The position numbers and the translations under genes are program-made. Positions 33,051-43,317 of a stretch of 64,000 nt of DNA are shown piece after piece. The notes below the pieces were generated by a model. That model was given only the letters and a program-made list of their open reading frames with translations, did not search any database and was not told the DNA's origin. The DNA is from Sphagnum magellanicum (Eukaryota > Streptophyta > Sphagnopsida > Sphagnales > Sphagnaceae): assembly GCA_021904315.1 (NCBI GenBank), contig CM038908.1, forward strand, positions 28,602,501 to 28,666,500. The letters run 5' to 3'. Each line of letters opens with the position of its first letter. Positions within the stretch are counted from its first letter, which is position 1.

Positions 33051-34061
33051 CAGATTTTATTATAGTGCAGTCTGGTCTGACACAGGAAAAATGTGCAAAA
33101 TGAGCAGCAGCGAAGGGTGAGTGATGTGAGGATAAACTGAGCTTTACACTTGCAGCTTCTACTTGCAGAGTTAATTTTTCACCGGAAGAAGCGTTCTCTG
33201 TACCTTTTTAACAGCAAAAAGAGATCATGATGTCCAAGAAATTCAAAAGCCAATGACATACTGAGGTCCATTTTCTTCATTCTACTGAAGTTCTTGGATT
33301 TTCAAAAGCATGCCAGAGAACCTTTCTCTCTCTTGTCAAATTTGATGGTATTTGCCAAGCAAAGCCAGAGTTCTTTTTCTTTTGATTTTGTTATGTAGTC
33401 ACACTAGAGACCATTCATAAGAGGAATTAGCCAAATTTGGCTACAGATCAGAGCGAAGTAGAAAAATTTAAGAATCCTGCTATGCTTTCCAACTCTCTAT
33501 TTGGAGACACAAGCATTATGCCTAACAAATCAGAGAGGTAACTTGTCTGACCAGGATGACTCAATCTATTTCATCAAGATGTTTGCATAAATGAAAAATG
33601 TATGGTGACAACTGACTGATCTAGGATAGTTGACACATCATAATTCTATCAGAAACATTCAACTTCCACTGTAATAACATCACAGGAATTTGAGCTGATA
33701 AACTATAACTACCAATTACACAAGATAGGAGGAGAAGGGACCTCAATAGTGTACTGGAAGGGTTAGTCTGCACAAAGATGAGGTTTGGATCCAATTCTGA
33801 AGATCACACTCATGCTTGCCTGGGTCATGATTTGGAGTAATGATCAGAGGGTGCAAAACACAGATTGCCCATTCAACAGTGTGTTCTGCTTGAGATCTTC
33901 TGACTATAACTAGTGTACAATATACAAAGTAAGTGTTAGATCCAGCCTAATGCTCCTTGCCTGCCTGGATAAGGTCCTCTGTGTACAGGGCACAAATCAT
34001 GGTGCACAATCAACTGGCGCCTTGATGACATGTTGATTCATGCAGATAATTCAGGCCTCCT
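33051..34061. other. Convergent intergenic spacer between ASADH and ACR genes
   Basis: No coding region is supported. It presumably holds the 3' UTR ends of both genes. The palindrome TAGCCAAATTTGGCTA at 33428-33443 is identical to the one at 15840-15855. Confidence 0.6.
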
Positions 34062-36820
34062 TCAACCCATAAGGACATATTGGACCCTTTCTGTAAGAAG
34101 GCTCCGGATCCTGCTACTTGTCAAAGACAGTTCTGGCCTGTCAACAAGCAAGAAGCGATAAATTTCCCATTGCCGGTCAGCCACAACATGCCTCCCAATA
34201 TCGGCCTGTGCACAATTACAATCAACATCACACAACCACCATTACATCTTTGAATGGCATTAAGTTTCTAACCTAGCTTCATAAGGGTAAGTTTTGAAGG
34301 TAGCGGTAGATGTTTCCAAACTATCCACTGATGACAAACAAAGAGTAATATGAGCTGTAACAAAAACCAATGCAAGAATCAGTAGAGTGTAAGTTGACCT
34401 TGAAAATACAGATATTCAACTCTCTAAGAGCAAGAGTGACATCATATAGAACTCGCGGGCGACCTCTTCCACAAAATTCTATTGGCGTAGCAACAAGAAG
34501 TTCAGTGTCTGGGCCTCTGGACACCACCACAACACGAAGAGGGTGCTGAACCTCAGCATGCATGCATTGACACAACCGTCTTTGTTCCTCCACATCCATA
34601 ATCTTCCTCCCTCCTGCTCGCAACAGAAAAATGTTGATCTCGCTGCTGCCATTCTCCAGTGTTGCAACACGCCCATGTGCCACCTGTTTGACATGCATGA
34701 ACAGGTTCTGTCAATACTCCTGCAAAAAAAAGGTTACAGGCTTGCTTTCTTCCTGCATCAGGAGAACCAGTGCCTGTACCACTGAGGGAAATGATATATG
34801 TCATAATACAAGGTTGTAGCAGACTGAGGTAAACCAGATGAATTGCAATGCCAACATCACAAGATCAAGCACCAACCTGCAGGTTCACATCTCTGAGAGT
34901 GCGCAAACAATCATACACCAAACCCTTGCGGTTTTTACAAGTGACTTGAAGAAGAGTATGTACAGGGCTGATAGAATTATCAACCGTGACCACTGTTTCT
35001 TCTCCACCTAGGCTTGTGTGAGGTCCACCCTGACTTCTGTCCATCTCAGTCCCTGTTGGTGCACGCACAGCAGCAAATACATCATTTGCCACCATGGGTG
35101 CAAGAGGTGCACAAGTCAGGTCCCCAATTCCTGGGCTTGCTTCACTAAACTCACTGTGTGAGAAAGAACTCCCTAGTAACTCTTTCAGCTGGTCACGAAC
35201 TTCTTCAGCCCTCTTCTTCAATGGCAACTTATCCCTGTCATAAACACAACACCCATTAGAAGGAAACATGGCACCTCACCCCTGCAGAGAGGACACATAT
35301 CTTGGGGAAATGAGCTGTTAAGAGCAAAAGGAAGTCACCCCTGCAGAAAGCACATGCATTCATGGAGGAATGAAATGTTGAAAGCAACATGGCAGTACCG
35401 GTGATCCCAGGTATCCCGGTTGTCTGTGACAAAAAAAAGATTGATTGATTTGTTGTCAGGACTTGTTGACACTTTCACTTTGTGTATAGTCAACTCCAAT
35501 TCCCACAGCTTCTGTACAACATCTGAAAAAAGGGCTTTGACAAAAGATAGTATTAGTGATGACCTTGTAAAACTTGATGACAGAAAAAGAATGGAGGGTA
35601 TGGTCAAAAGGTCACCATTGAGAAGGCCTGTGCGATCCAATGACCAAACTTGAAGGAGCAACACTTTTCGGGATAAGACAGGTGGAATCAATGTGGGTAC
35701 AAACTGCACCGCAATAGATGGGCAGACCTCCTCTATTCGTGTCTTCAAAAGAGACCACTTCACTAGTTGGTTTGCTCTAGGTAAAACCCACAGCACTACA
35801 AAACACCACCTCCCATCTGTTGATAAATCTGCACAATTCCAACCATTCTGCAGCTAATTGTCAAATAAAAGTCTAGCCAGATTGAATCAAGCATCTCACT
35901 TGCATTGACATTGCGACAGTTTCAAATGGAAAAAATGAATTCCGCCTTCCAGTGACAGATACAATTGACAGCTGATATGAAAACTCATTGGAGCACATAT
36001 GTCTCAAACAGATCAACACGTTACAAATTTCACCATCAGCATAATACCACAAATCTGCTAAGTATGGTTTGGGAAATCAATATGATTTCTGGCCTTCCAG
36101 TGACATACAGGTATCAAAATTGGCCGATGACATGAAAACTAGCACACATATCTCTAACAGATCAAGTATATTACAAATTTCACCATCAGTATACCACCAC
36201 ATATCTGCTAAAGCATAGTTAGGAAATCAATATAACCAAATATGCTCAGGTCAAACTTCTAGGGCTGGCTATAGAGCAATGCTCCCAAAATCTGACACAG
36301 GTGATTGTTCTCTGGACAGCAGGATTGTATGAGGGTTCAAAAATTGAACAGTGTAAGTTCGACACTTCCTACTCCTGACGATTAAGTTTGATGGCCTTCT
36401 TGAGCTCTGAGTCAGCTTTCAGCTGAGAACTACAGTTTCTTCGGAACTGTCAGAAAAAGACAAATACAAGACTAATGCTTGGATACAGAAAAGACCATAT
36501 CTCAAAATCGATATATCTAATGGGAGTACAGATTGAGTCCCAACATCAGCTAGCATCAAGGGACGTAGCAAATACAAAAAATCAAGAGTATCTTCATTCA
36601 AGCTGCAATGACCTTGCAATAGTAAGATCCAATTCTTTCTTAAGGAGGGAGTCCTGAAGAGCTTGCCTCCTTTCACAACTTTGAGGCCGAATTCGAAAAC
36701 AATTCGTGCAAAGTCACAACCCAGGCCGACCTTGTCAGGGCAATTGATTGTTAATTCGCTGGGATCATCTTGGTGGTGTCCTCTGCGCACATTCACAATC
36801 TCAGTCCCGAATGCCCCCAT
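34062..36820 (-). CDS. ACT-domain-repeat protein, ACR9/ACR10-like, six exons
   Basis: Exons on the minus strand: 36820-36667, 35828-35616, 35522-35399, 35234-34877, 34683-34399, 34205-34062; total 1278 bases, 425 residues, all phases consistent. Plant ACR proteins carry four ACT domains and are thought to bind amino acids as sensors or regulators, related to the ACT domains of bacterial GlnD. Visible: ACT1 about residues 20-75 (LTINCPDKVGLGCDFARIVF, then STDGRWCFVVLWVLPR); ACT2 about 105-160 (LLLQVWSLDRTGLLN/DVVQKLWELELTI, LFFVTDNR); ACT3 about 255-315 (LLQVTCKNRKGLVYDCLRTL, EINIFLL); ACT4 about 330-405 (GRGRPRVLYDVTLALRELNI, ADIGRHVVADRQWEIYRFLL). Length matches the family (about 410-420). 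The ATG at 36820 (MGAFGTEIV...) matches the family's MG start; the longer frame upstream lacks an ATG. Intron 1 seems to begin with GC. Confidence 0.92.
35944..36238 (-). repeat. ~148-bp tandem duplication inside ACR intron 1
   Basis: GCCTTCCAGTGACA occurs at 35944 and 36092; both copies continue through TTACAAATTTCACCATCAG, CATATCTGCTAA-like sequence and GGAAATCAATAT. The duplication makes up about a third of the 838-base intron. Confidence 0.85.
36665..36666 (-). other. Putative GC 5' splice site of ACR intron 1
   Basis: Exon 1 ends ...GTTGTGAAAGGAG and is followed by GCAAGC. Splicing here to the acceptor after TTGTGCAG (exon 2 starts at 35828) rebuilds KVVKGDLSTDGRWCF, the expected family sequence, in phase 1. 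No GT donor nearby restores the frame. GAG|GCAAG fits the consensus of the minor GC-AG class. Confidence 0.75.
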
Positions 36821-37785
36821 CTCTGGCCCACATGCTACTTTTCCTCCCTCCTCTTTGCACTGGCGACTGCTTTCGAATGCGGCAGCTGGTTTAGAGCGTG
36901 CCGACCCCAGTTCTTCCGAGCGCACAGAAAATCGAAATTTCTTTTTTTGTTGGTAGAAGCAAAAGAAAGATCGGTTGCAATAATGTTCAAAGCTCCCCCA
37001 ACTCCGTGAGTAACTCTGACTTCCAAGCTTTGCTTCCGACAGCTTTAGGTGAAAACTTCAGCAAACTACAAGAAAGCTGGAAACTCGGCTACAACGCACC
37101 TCCTCTCTCTCTCTCTCTCTCTTCACAGACGCCGCGAGGAAAGCCGATTTGCCAAAGAAGAGAGAAGTGAAATCCAACCTCCGCGAAACCGGTGCCACGA
37201 ATCTATGGAGCCTCGATTCTTGCTCGCTCCAATTTACTTTTTCTCCTTCTCTTCTCCTTTCTCCCTCCTCCTCCCCCCTCCCTTCCTCCTACTCGCTTCC
37301 CTCCCATATCCTTCACCCCTCACCTCCTCACAGCTCCACAACAACCACACACCAGATCCCGAACCTAGAAGGACACCAGGACTAGAAAGGTGGCAAAGAC
37401 ACAAATACTACTGGCGCAGCAAAGGATTTGGTAAAATAATCTGAAGAAGAACCGCAGGTTTTGAATCAGAGTTTGTAAAAAGATCGCCGCTGCTGCAGAT
37501 ACGAAAGCTCAAGCACGAGACGCTCGCGCGCGATTCTCGGTGCAAGAAAAACGACGACAACCGGGAACGATCGATCACGAAGAAGACGAAGGCGGCAGCA
37601 GCTGCAGCGTTGCAAGGTCGTGCGACACCTAAGCTTCTTCTCTTCTGCCTGCAGCTGCGCGCAACCAACACCTTACAGCCTTGCCGCCCTGCATAGCTGG
37701 CGCTTTTGAGCGTATTTCATGAGGGATTCCAAACCCACCCCACTTTATGGTCCTATACCCGCCCACAAAAGCAGAGGCCTAGACA
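36821..37785. other. ACR 5' flank: CpG-containing, CT-rich leader/promoter region
   Basis: The region upstream of the ACR start holds a CT run at 37101-37122, a pyrimidine-rich stretch at 37225-37330 on the plus strand and a comparatively GC-rich part at about 37480-37680 with CGCGCG. This is probably the promoter and leader of the minus-strand gene. Open frames in it are low-complexity and not supported as genes. Confidence 0.5.
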
Positions 37786-37788
37786 CAA

Positions 37789-38240
37789 CCATTGGACAAT
37801 CCTTCCAAATTACATGAAATAAACTTAAATTTCTTGGTTTCTTAAGCCTTTTCTACATAAATATAATAACTAGATAATTTTTGTAACCATTTGGCCAATC
37901 CTTCTAAATTATATGGAATCAACTTACTATCGATTTCTTATGCCTTTTATATATATATATATATAGCTAATTTTTGTAACCATTGGCTAATCGTTTCAAA
38001 TTGGATCTATGGAATCAAAATTTAACCAATTTATTGTGCATTTTGTATATAGCTAATTTATTAACCATTGGGCAATGCTTTCAAATTATACAATATCAAC
38101 TTCTATTGATTTATTGTTATTTTCATATGCAGAAAGTAACAAGCTAATTCTTGTGACCGTTGGGCCAATCCTTTCAAATTATATGCAAATCAACTTTTAT
38201 GGTTTGCTATGCCATTTTTCTGCATAAATTGAATCACAAA
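37789..38240 (+). repeat. Five degenerate tandem repeats, ~85-98 bp period
   Basis: Units starting CCATTGGCCAATCCTTTCAA then ATTATATGGAATCAACTT begin at 37789, 37887, 37980, 38065 and 38157. Each continues with TTTATTGATTTCTTATGCC, a TATATA segment and AGCTAATTTTTGTAA before the next. A TA microsatellite in the second unit (about 37950-37965) adds length. Non-coding. Confidence 0.85.
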
Positions 38241-38244
38241 ATTA

Positions 38245-38512
38245 GGCTCCCATTTGGATTGCCAGATTATGGGTCACATGGCATAATTGCGATTGAATGA
38301 ACCGTGATGGGCAGGTTTCGCCCATTTGGGTGATAGTAAAGGGTGAAACTGATTTGGAATTCCAAATTTGTTGTAACTCATGCATGAATAAATCATTCAA
38401 TGCATTATGTTGATTATAATTTTCCCACTTTTCAATTTCATACTTTTACATTATCTCATCACAAATAAATTATTTTAAAAGAATAATCTGAGCATGTGAC
38501 CAAATGGGAACA
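38245..38512. mobile_element. Candidate MITE with imperfect terminal inverted repeats
   Basis: The left end GGCTCCCATTTGGATTGCCA then GATTAT is matched by the reverse complement of the right end (GTTCCCATTTGGTCACATGC then TCAGATTAT), sharing CCCATTTGG and CAGATTAT with a small insertion between. No open frame inside. A target-site duplication is not clear, so the superfamily is not assigned. It directly follows the 37.8-38.2 kb tandem array. Confidence 0.45.
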
Positions 38513-38869
38513 TTTTTTCTCTTTTCATAATCTTTAGAATCTCGAGAATGTGAACATGAGAAAGGAATTCAGGCTAAATTCATCAATTAAACTTGGATGA
38601 TAAATGGACCCAACCAATGATCATCCGTAGCCCTTGGCAATTACAACCTACAACCCATTTAGGATTTTCCTTGGTGCATTGGTTTGCTTGTTAATGCAAT
38701 AGGATTTCTTATCTTCAAAAATATAGCAACACCTATCCATTGACCATGCAAAAAAAAAGAAAAAAAAGAAAAAAGGGACTTGTTTCATAATGAGAAACAA
38801 TATAATGAGCCCAACTTAGGAAAAGAAGTTTAGATTCAAAAAAAAAACACAATTTATTCATTCATGCAA

Positions 38870-38897
38870 GTATATATATATATATATATATATATAC
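38870..38897. repeat. TA microsatellite
   Basis: An uninterrupted TA dinucleotide run in AT-rich intergenic DNA. Between it and 39470 I see no gene; G-runs occur at about 39008-39023. Confidence 0.9.
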
Positions 38898-39474
38898 TAT
38901 CATGTTAAAAAAAGTTAAAAGGCTCCAAATCAATGCCTAAGATATTAGGGTTTTTTTTTTTGGTCATTGGGGTTTGAATGTTATGTGGAATCATGTACTT
39001 ACTACAAAGGGGGCGGGGGGGGCCTAGGTAGTACATGTGCACCCTATAATGGTGCATGAGGCACTGTTCACAAATGGTTGTTGATAGGTGACGACTTTTT
39101 TGATTTTTTTGTGTTTTTGGGGGGCAAATAAACACTTTACAATCGTTTCTGCATGTTGCTGATGAATCATTTCTGTACTTTTTTCTTTACGTTGTGCCAA
39201 GTTCTGTGGTCCGAGTGCAATTGTTGGCCACACAGAACCAACAAACCAACAGCTGCCAACAATACACCTCCAATCCATAAGAATCCAGTTATGACTCATG
39301 GGGCCCTTATTCCCATCAAAGCAATTTGAGTTTGGACCTTATGATAGTTTTGTTTTGCTCAAGGTTCAAGCTTAGGATGTATTTTAAGATGTACTCATCA
39401 TTTTATTGTACAAAAATATGTTGAAAAAGTGCCCCCGAGTTTAAACATTATACATCCCAAGACATAGTGAGTGA

Positions 39475-39830
39475 GTGGCCTAAGGTTAGAATCTTTTTAG
39501 CAATTTTACTTAAAGTTTAAAATCTTTTTAGGCCTAAGGTTAAAAATTTATTTAGGCTTAAAGGTTAGAATCTATTTAAGCCTAGGGTTAATTTGTTTAA
39601 TTGTTTTGACTTAGAGTTAGAATATTTTTACCACTTTGTCTTGGAGTTTTTAAAAAATTTATCACTTAGGCCTAGGGTTAGAATCTTTTTTTATTTTGGC
39701 TTAGGGGTTTTAAAAAATTTAGCACCAAGACTTAAAGTTTGACTTAAGGTTAGAATCTATTTAGGCATAAAGGTTTAAATCTTTTTATTATTATGGTTTT
39801 AGATTAAAATATTTTTACCACATAAACCTG
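39475..39830 (+). repeat. Degenerate short tandem repeats based on GCCTAAGGTTAGAATCTTTTT
   Basis: About nine imperfect units of roughly 30-45 bases, each combining TTTAGGCCTAAGGTTAGAAT with CTTTTTAGCA-like sequence. Weaker traces (CTTAAGGATTAGAATATACG, CCTAAGATTAAAA) continue at about 40300-40460. The motif resembles but is not telomeric repeat sequence. Non-coding. Confidence 0.7.
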
Positions 39831-39865
39831 ATGCTCGAAAGAAATTGGCATTTTTGAAATTTTTA

Positions 39866-40035
39866 TGCTGCCCGAAAATTTCAGGCACCTCATAAAGGTT
39901 GAAGAAAGTTTTCATTTATTGCATTCTGAGAAAAATACGCTTGAAAAAAGAGGTGCAGTTTTGGGAATTGATATGCTGCCCTGTAATCTTGGGCATATTA
40001 TGAAAGTTGAAAAAAGTTTTTGTTTCCGCCCACCA
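39866..40035 (+). repeat. ~107-bp duplication
   Basis: ATGCTGCCCGAAAATTTCAG then GCACCTCATAAAGGTTGAAG recurs diverged as ATGCTGCCCTGTAATCTTGG then GCATATTATGAAAGTTGAAA. A 68-codon frame covers both copies (MLPENFRHLIKVE / MLPCNLGHIMKVE), so an ancient coding origin is possible but unproven. A G-rich run (GGGGGAGGGGGGGCGG) follows at 40039-40054. Confidence 0.6.
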
Positions 40036-40618
40036 TTAGGGGGAGGGGGGGCGGATATTCTAACTCATTGAAATCAAGGGGTCAAATTACAACTCCTTAT
40101 TCCACCCTAGCTGTCTCAAATCTAGAAAAAATGAAGATATTTAGTCTTGAGGTTCAAATATCCCAACACATGTAACCCCCCTCTTAACTCCAATACCACA
40201 TCATTTGCCAATTCCGATTTTACCCCTTTTGTGTGAATAGGATAATTTTAAGGTTAATTTATTCTTTAAGTTTATCCATTTCATCACCTCCATGTGAATC
40301 TAGCTTAAGGATTAGAATATACGTAGACTTAAGGATTAAAATCTTTGTATCTTAAGCCAAATGACCCACACCCTTTTCAAATGCCAAAAATTTGGAATTT
40401 TTTTTGGGAATACAACTTAGTGTTAAAACCTCTTTTAACATTTCAACCTAAGATTAAAAAAACATTTGGAACTTTGAATTGCGATTGGAACATTTTTTAA
40501 CAATTTGGCCTGAGTTTGAAGTCATGTACCAATAGGCCAGATTTTTCTAGCCTATGTTTAGGGCAGCTTACCCTGAGAAAAGTTTCTAACTCGATAGAGA
40601 GGATGGCACCTTACCTCT

Positions 40619-40652
40619 AAGGTTCCTTTTTTTTTTTTTTTTAAGGAACCTT
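40619..40652. repeat. Perfect 10-bp inverted repeat around a T-tract
   Basis: AAGGTTCCTT at 40619-40628 and AAGGAACCTT at 40643-40652 flank a run of T, giving a stem with a T loop. Confidence 0.85.
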
Positions 40653-40734
40653 CCGCTTAAGGTGCCTCTCATGAATGGAAGCAAATTCTACCAATACTTT
40701 TTAGGTGGGTTCCTTGAAGGGGGGTTGTTCTGGG

Positions 40735-41150
40735 AATGAGGGCCATGCACAAATGCAAGTGCAGTGAATCACCAGCACCCACCAGTAGATGAACCTCAAC
40801 TGAGTTAATATCTAGTTTCACATTGGTAACCCATTCTATAAGAAATCGGTGCTATACATAGGCACATAGGTAGGAAAATAGGTGGGTAGTTAGATGGTTC
40901 AAACTTTAACCATAGGTAAGGGCTGCCCTGTTTCTACTACTGTACCTACGTGCTTTGAACAGCCCGCTTGCTGCAATAAAAGATAATTAAGTAGTTTGAT
41001 TGGAAAAAAACCAACTGAGCTAACCACCGTGGTTAGCTAGTAGTGAACGAGAACTCAACAGAAAACTGTTTCCTGACCACTTTACATCCATCCTTTTATG
41101 TTGCGCTGGTAGGTGCTGGTTTGCTCTGGCAGTGCAAGGCCCTCATTGTG
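40735..41150 (-). repeat. Dispersed repeat, minus-oriented copy, with partial inverted duplicate
   Basis: The reverse complement of about 40735-40990 matches 13870-14130 in order and motifs (CAGCCCTTACCTATGG, CTACCCACCTATTTTCCTAC, ATATTAACTCAGTTGAGG, GGTGGGTGCTGGT). A plus-oriented fragment at 41104-41150 (GGTAGGTGCTGGTTTGCTC ... GGCCCTCATT) repeats the end of this copy in the opposite orientation. The inverted pair AGCTAACCAC / GTGGTTAGCT lies between them at 41018-41038. Confidence 0.65.
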
Positions 41151-42660
41151 TGGTTAGATTTACCCAGTTGGCCCATGCAGCTCTGACCAACCACGTGTTA
41201 AGTGTTAACCTCGGTTGCAGTTCCGTGATACAGTAGTACATGTGAGGTGCTAAATACCCCGCAACGAGCTCTGTCCGTCCGACGTACATCCAAGGTGCCC
41301 CCCTTGTGGGCGACAGCTGCTGCCTGCTGGCTTAGATGGTGGAAGAAGGTACAAGGTCAGTAGCACTTTTTGTGGAGCACCCCAAATTTTTGATCTTGTC
41401 CACTGTCGAGAATAATGACGACACAAGTGGGAGTCAAGAATCCCACACAAAAAATCAAGCCTTCAAAAGGGCCAATTCTGGCAACCCAGTTCCAACACTG
41501 TTTTTTTGTCCCCTTTTTTTTTTAAATTATTTTTCAAAAAAAAAAGGGGGCAGCATGGATTAAGAAAAAATAAAAATTTGTCAAAGGGAAATAAGGAAAT
41601 TAGAGTTATCCCTACAAGTAAGAAAAACACAGCACTAGAACCCTGAGTTCGGTCATACACAAGGTGAAGATTCCCAAAAACAAAAAAAACCTGCAAAAAA
41701 GTACGTTAGCATTCAACTGTGGATGATGAAACTCAGAAAACCATCAATTTTGGTTAGTGAGTATCCATTTTTGGTTAGTTGTCATTAGTGATTTAACCTT
41801 CAAGATAGCTCAAGATAGGCAAAAAAAAGAGTTCAAGTATGATGATAGAACTGCATTATAGTTATTCATGAACCTTCTTTAATTGTTAGGACTTGGCGGA
41901 GTTCAAACATTTTGACATAGTAATTTATTAACCTTCAACTTCTAACCATTTTTTTGAAAACTTTTGCATTGTTATTTTTTGTTAATTCCATCATAGCAAG
42001 TTGTGAAAGATGTTGTCATGAAATCTGTATTTAGCACAAAGTTGATTACCTGGAATGCCATAAAGAGTAAAATATTATTGTTTTGGCTACAAATTAAAAC
42101 AGAAATGTTTTCCCTACCCTGCCACCCTAACCATGCTCACTTGTGATTTTGTAGTTGCAATATTTTCACTATAGTAGGTGTTAACATTTAATGAGTTAGA
42201 TTTGTAACAATTTGAAAAGGAATCTGCCTAAATCTTTTTGTTTAGTACTTGGTTTCTTTTCTAATGTTTTGTGCAAACCTAAGAGGATGATAAACACATC
42301 ATCAGGACTGGATGGCCTTTCTCACCCTAATAGGTAGATTTTCCAAAGTACCTTAGTCCCAATAATAGTCCTAAAGTTCTTGGTTTTCTGTTTTGGCCTC
42401 CTTTGCTCAATGCCAAAAGGAAAAAAAAATAATTATGTCAGGCACTACCCAAAATAGAAGTATAGAGCTGCTTCTTTTTGGCCCAGTTTTATAGGTTACA
42501 ACACAAGTTCAACTTTGGGCAAAAGGAAAAAAAAGATGGGCGCTCTTTGTGTGCATTTTGAGCTGTCTCATTGGCTGCATGAAAAATCTATTTCTAAAAC
42601 TTATTGTCACCATATTTAACATGGGTTAATAATACCCCTTTCTGAGAGCATGGGTATTTA

Positions 42661-42688
42661 ATTATTTATTTATTTATTTATTTATTTG
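42661..42688. repeat. TTTA microsatellite
   Basis: About seven uninterrupted TTTA repeats. Confidence 0.9.
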
Positions 42689-43271
42689 AATTTGCATTAA
42701 TTGGATGGGTGTTGCCTCCCATGTTCATTTTTGTCTTTTTCAATGAGCCATTTTGATTGGCCCATTAACAAAAAAATTTACTGAAACTTTGATAAATGCC
42801 CTCCCCAATACGGTTCACTCATACTCCCCAAACGAAAAAAAAAAAGCTTGGGCGTCATGCATGCATGGCCTCATTGGCTGAGCAGAATTTATAGTCCTCC
42901 ATTTATTTGTTTATGGCCATTTGCAATGAAGGCTAATGGGCACGGACATACATATATTGATATGCACTTTACCCTTTTCCATTGGTACCCCATAAGGAGC
43001 CAAGATGGGACCCCCCCCCAACTGGTGTGAAAGAATTAATAATATATATTTGTGTCTGCATAATATAGAGGTGGTAGCATTTTTGGGCTGCATGTTGAGC
43101 GATCTCATTGGCTACATATATGAAATTTTTATTCCTAATATTCTTAAGTCTTGATCACCATTTTTGGCCTGGGCTGGGCTGGGTAATGCCAGTTCCTAAG
43201 AGCCAGGCTACCTGTTGTTGACAAACACTTTAGTTGACAAGATCTCGACAAAAAGCCAGGCAAGGATGTGG

Positions 43272-43317
43272 GGCTCCCTCACTCCCTCCCTCTCTCACTC
43301 CCTCCCTCCCTCCCTCA
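43272..43317. repeat. CTCC/CTCA tetranucleotide tract
   Basis: Repeated CTCC interrupted by CTCA and CTCT units; encoded Ser/Pro/Leu runs in all frames are artefacts. Confidence 0.88.

Noticed and set aside
36821-36925. N-terminal extension of the ACR protein by 35 codons
   Set aside because: It would have to start with GTG; the ATG at 36820 gives the family-typical MG start and length.
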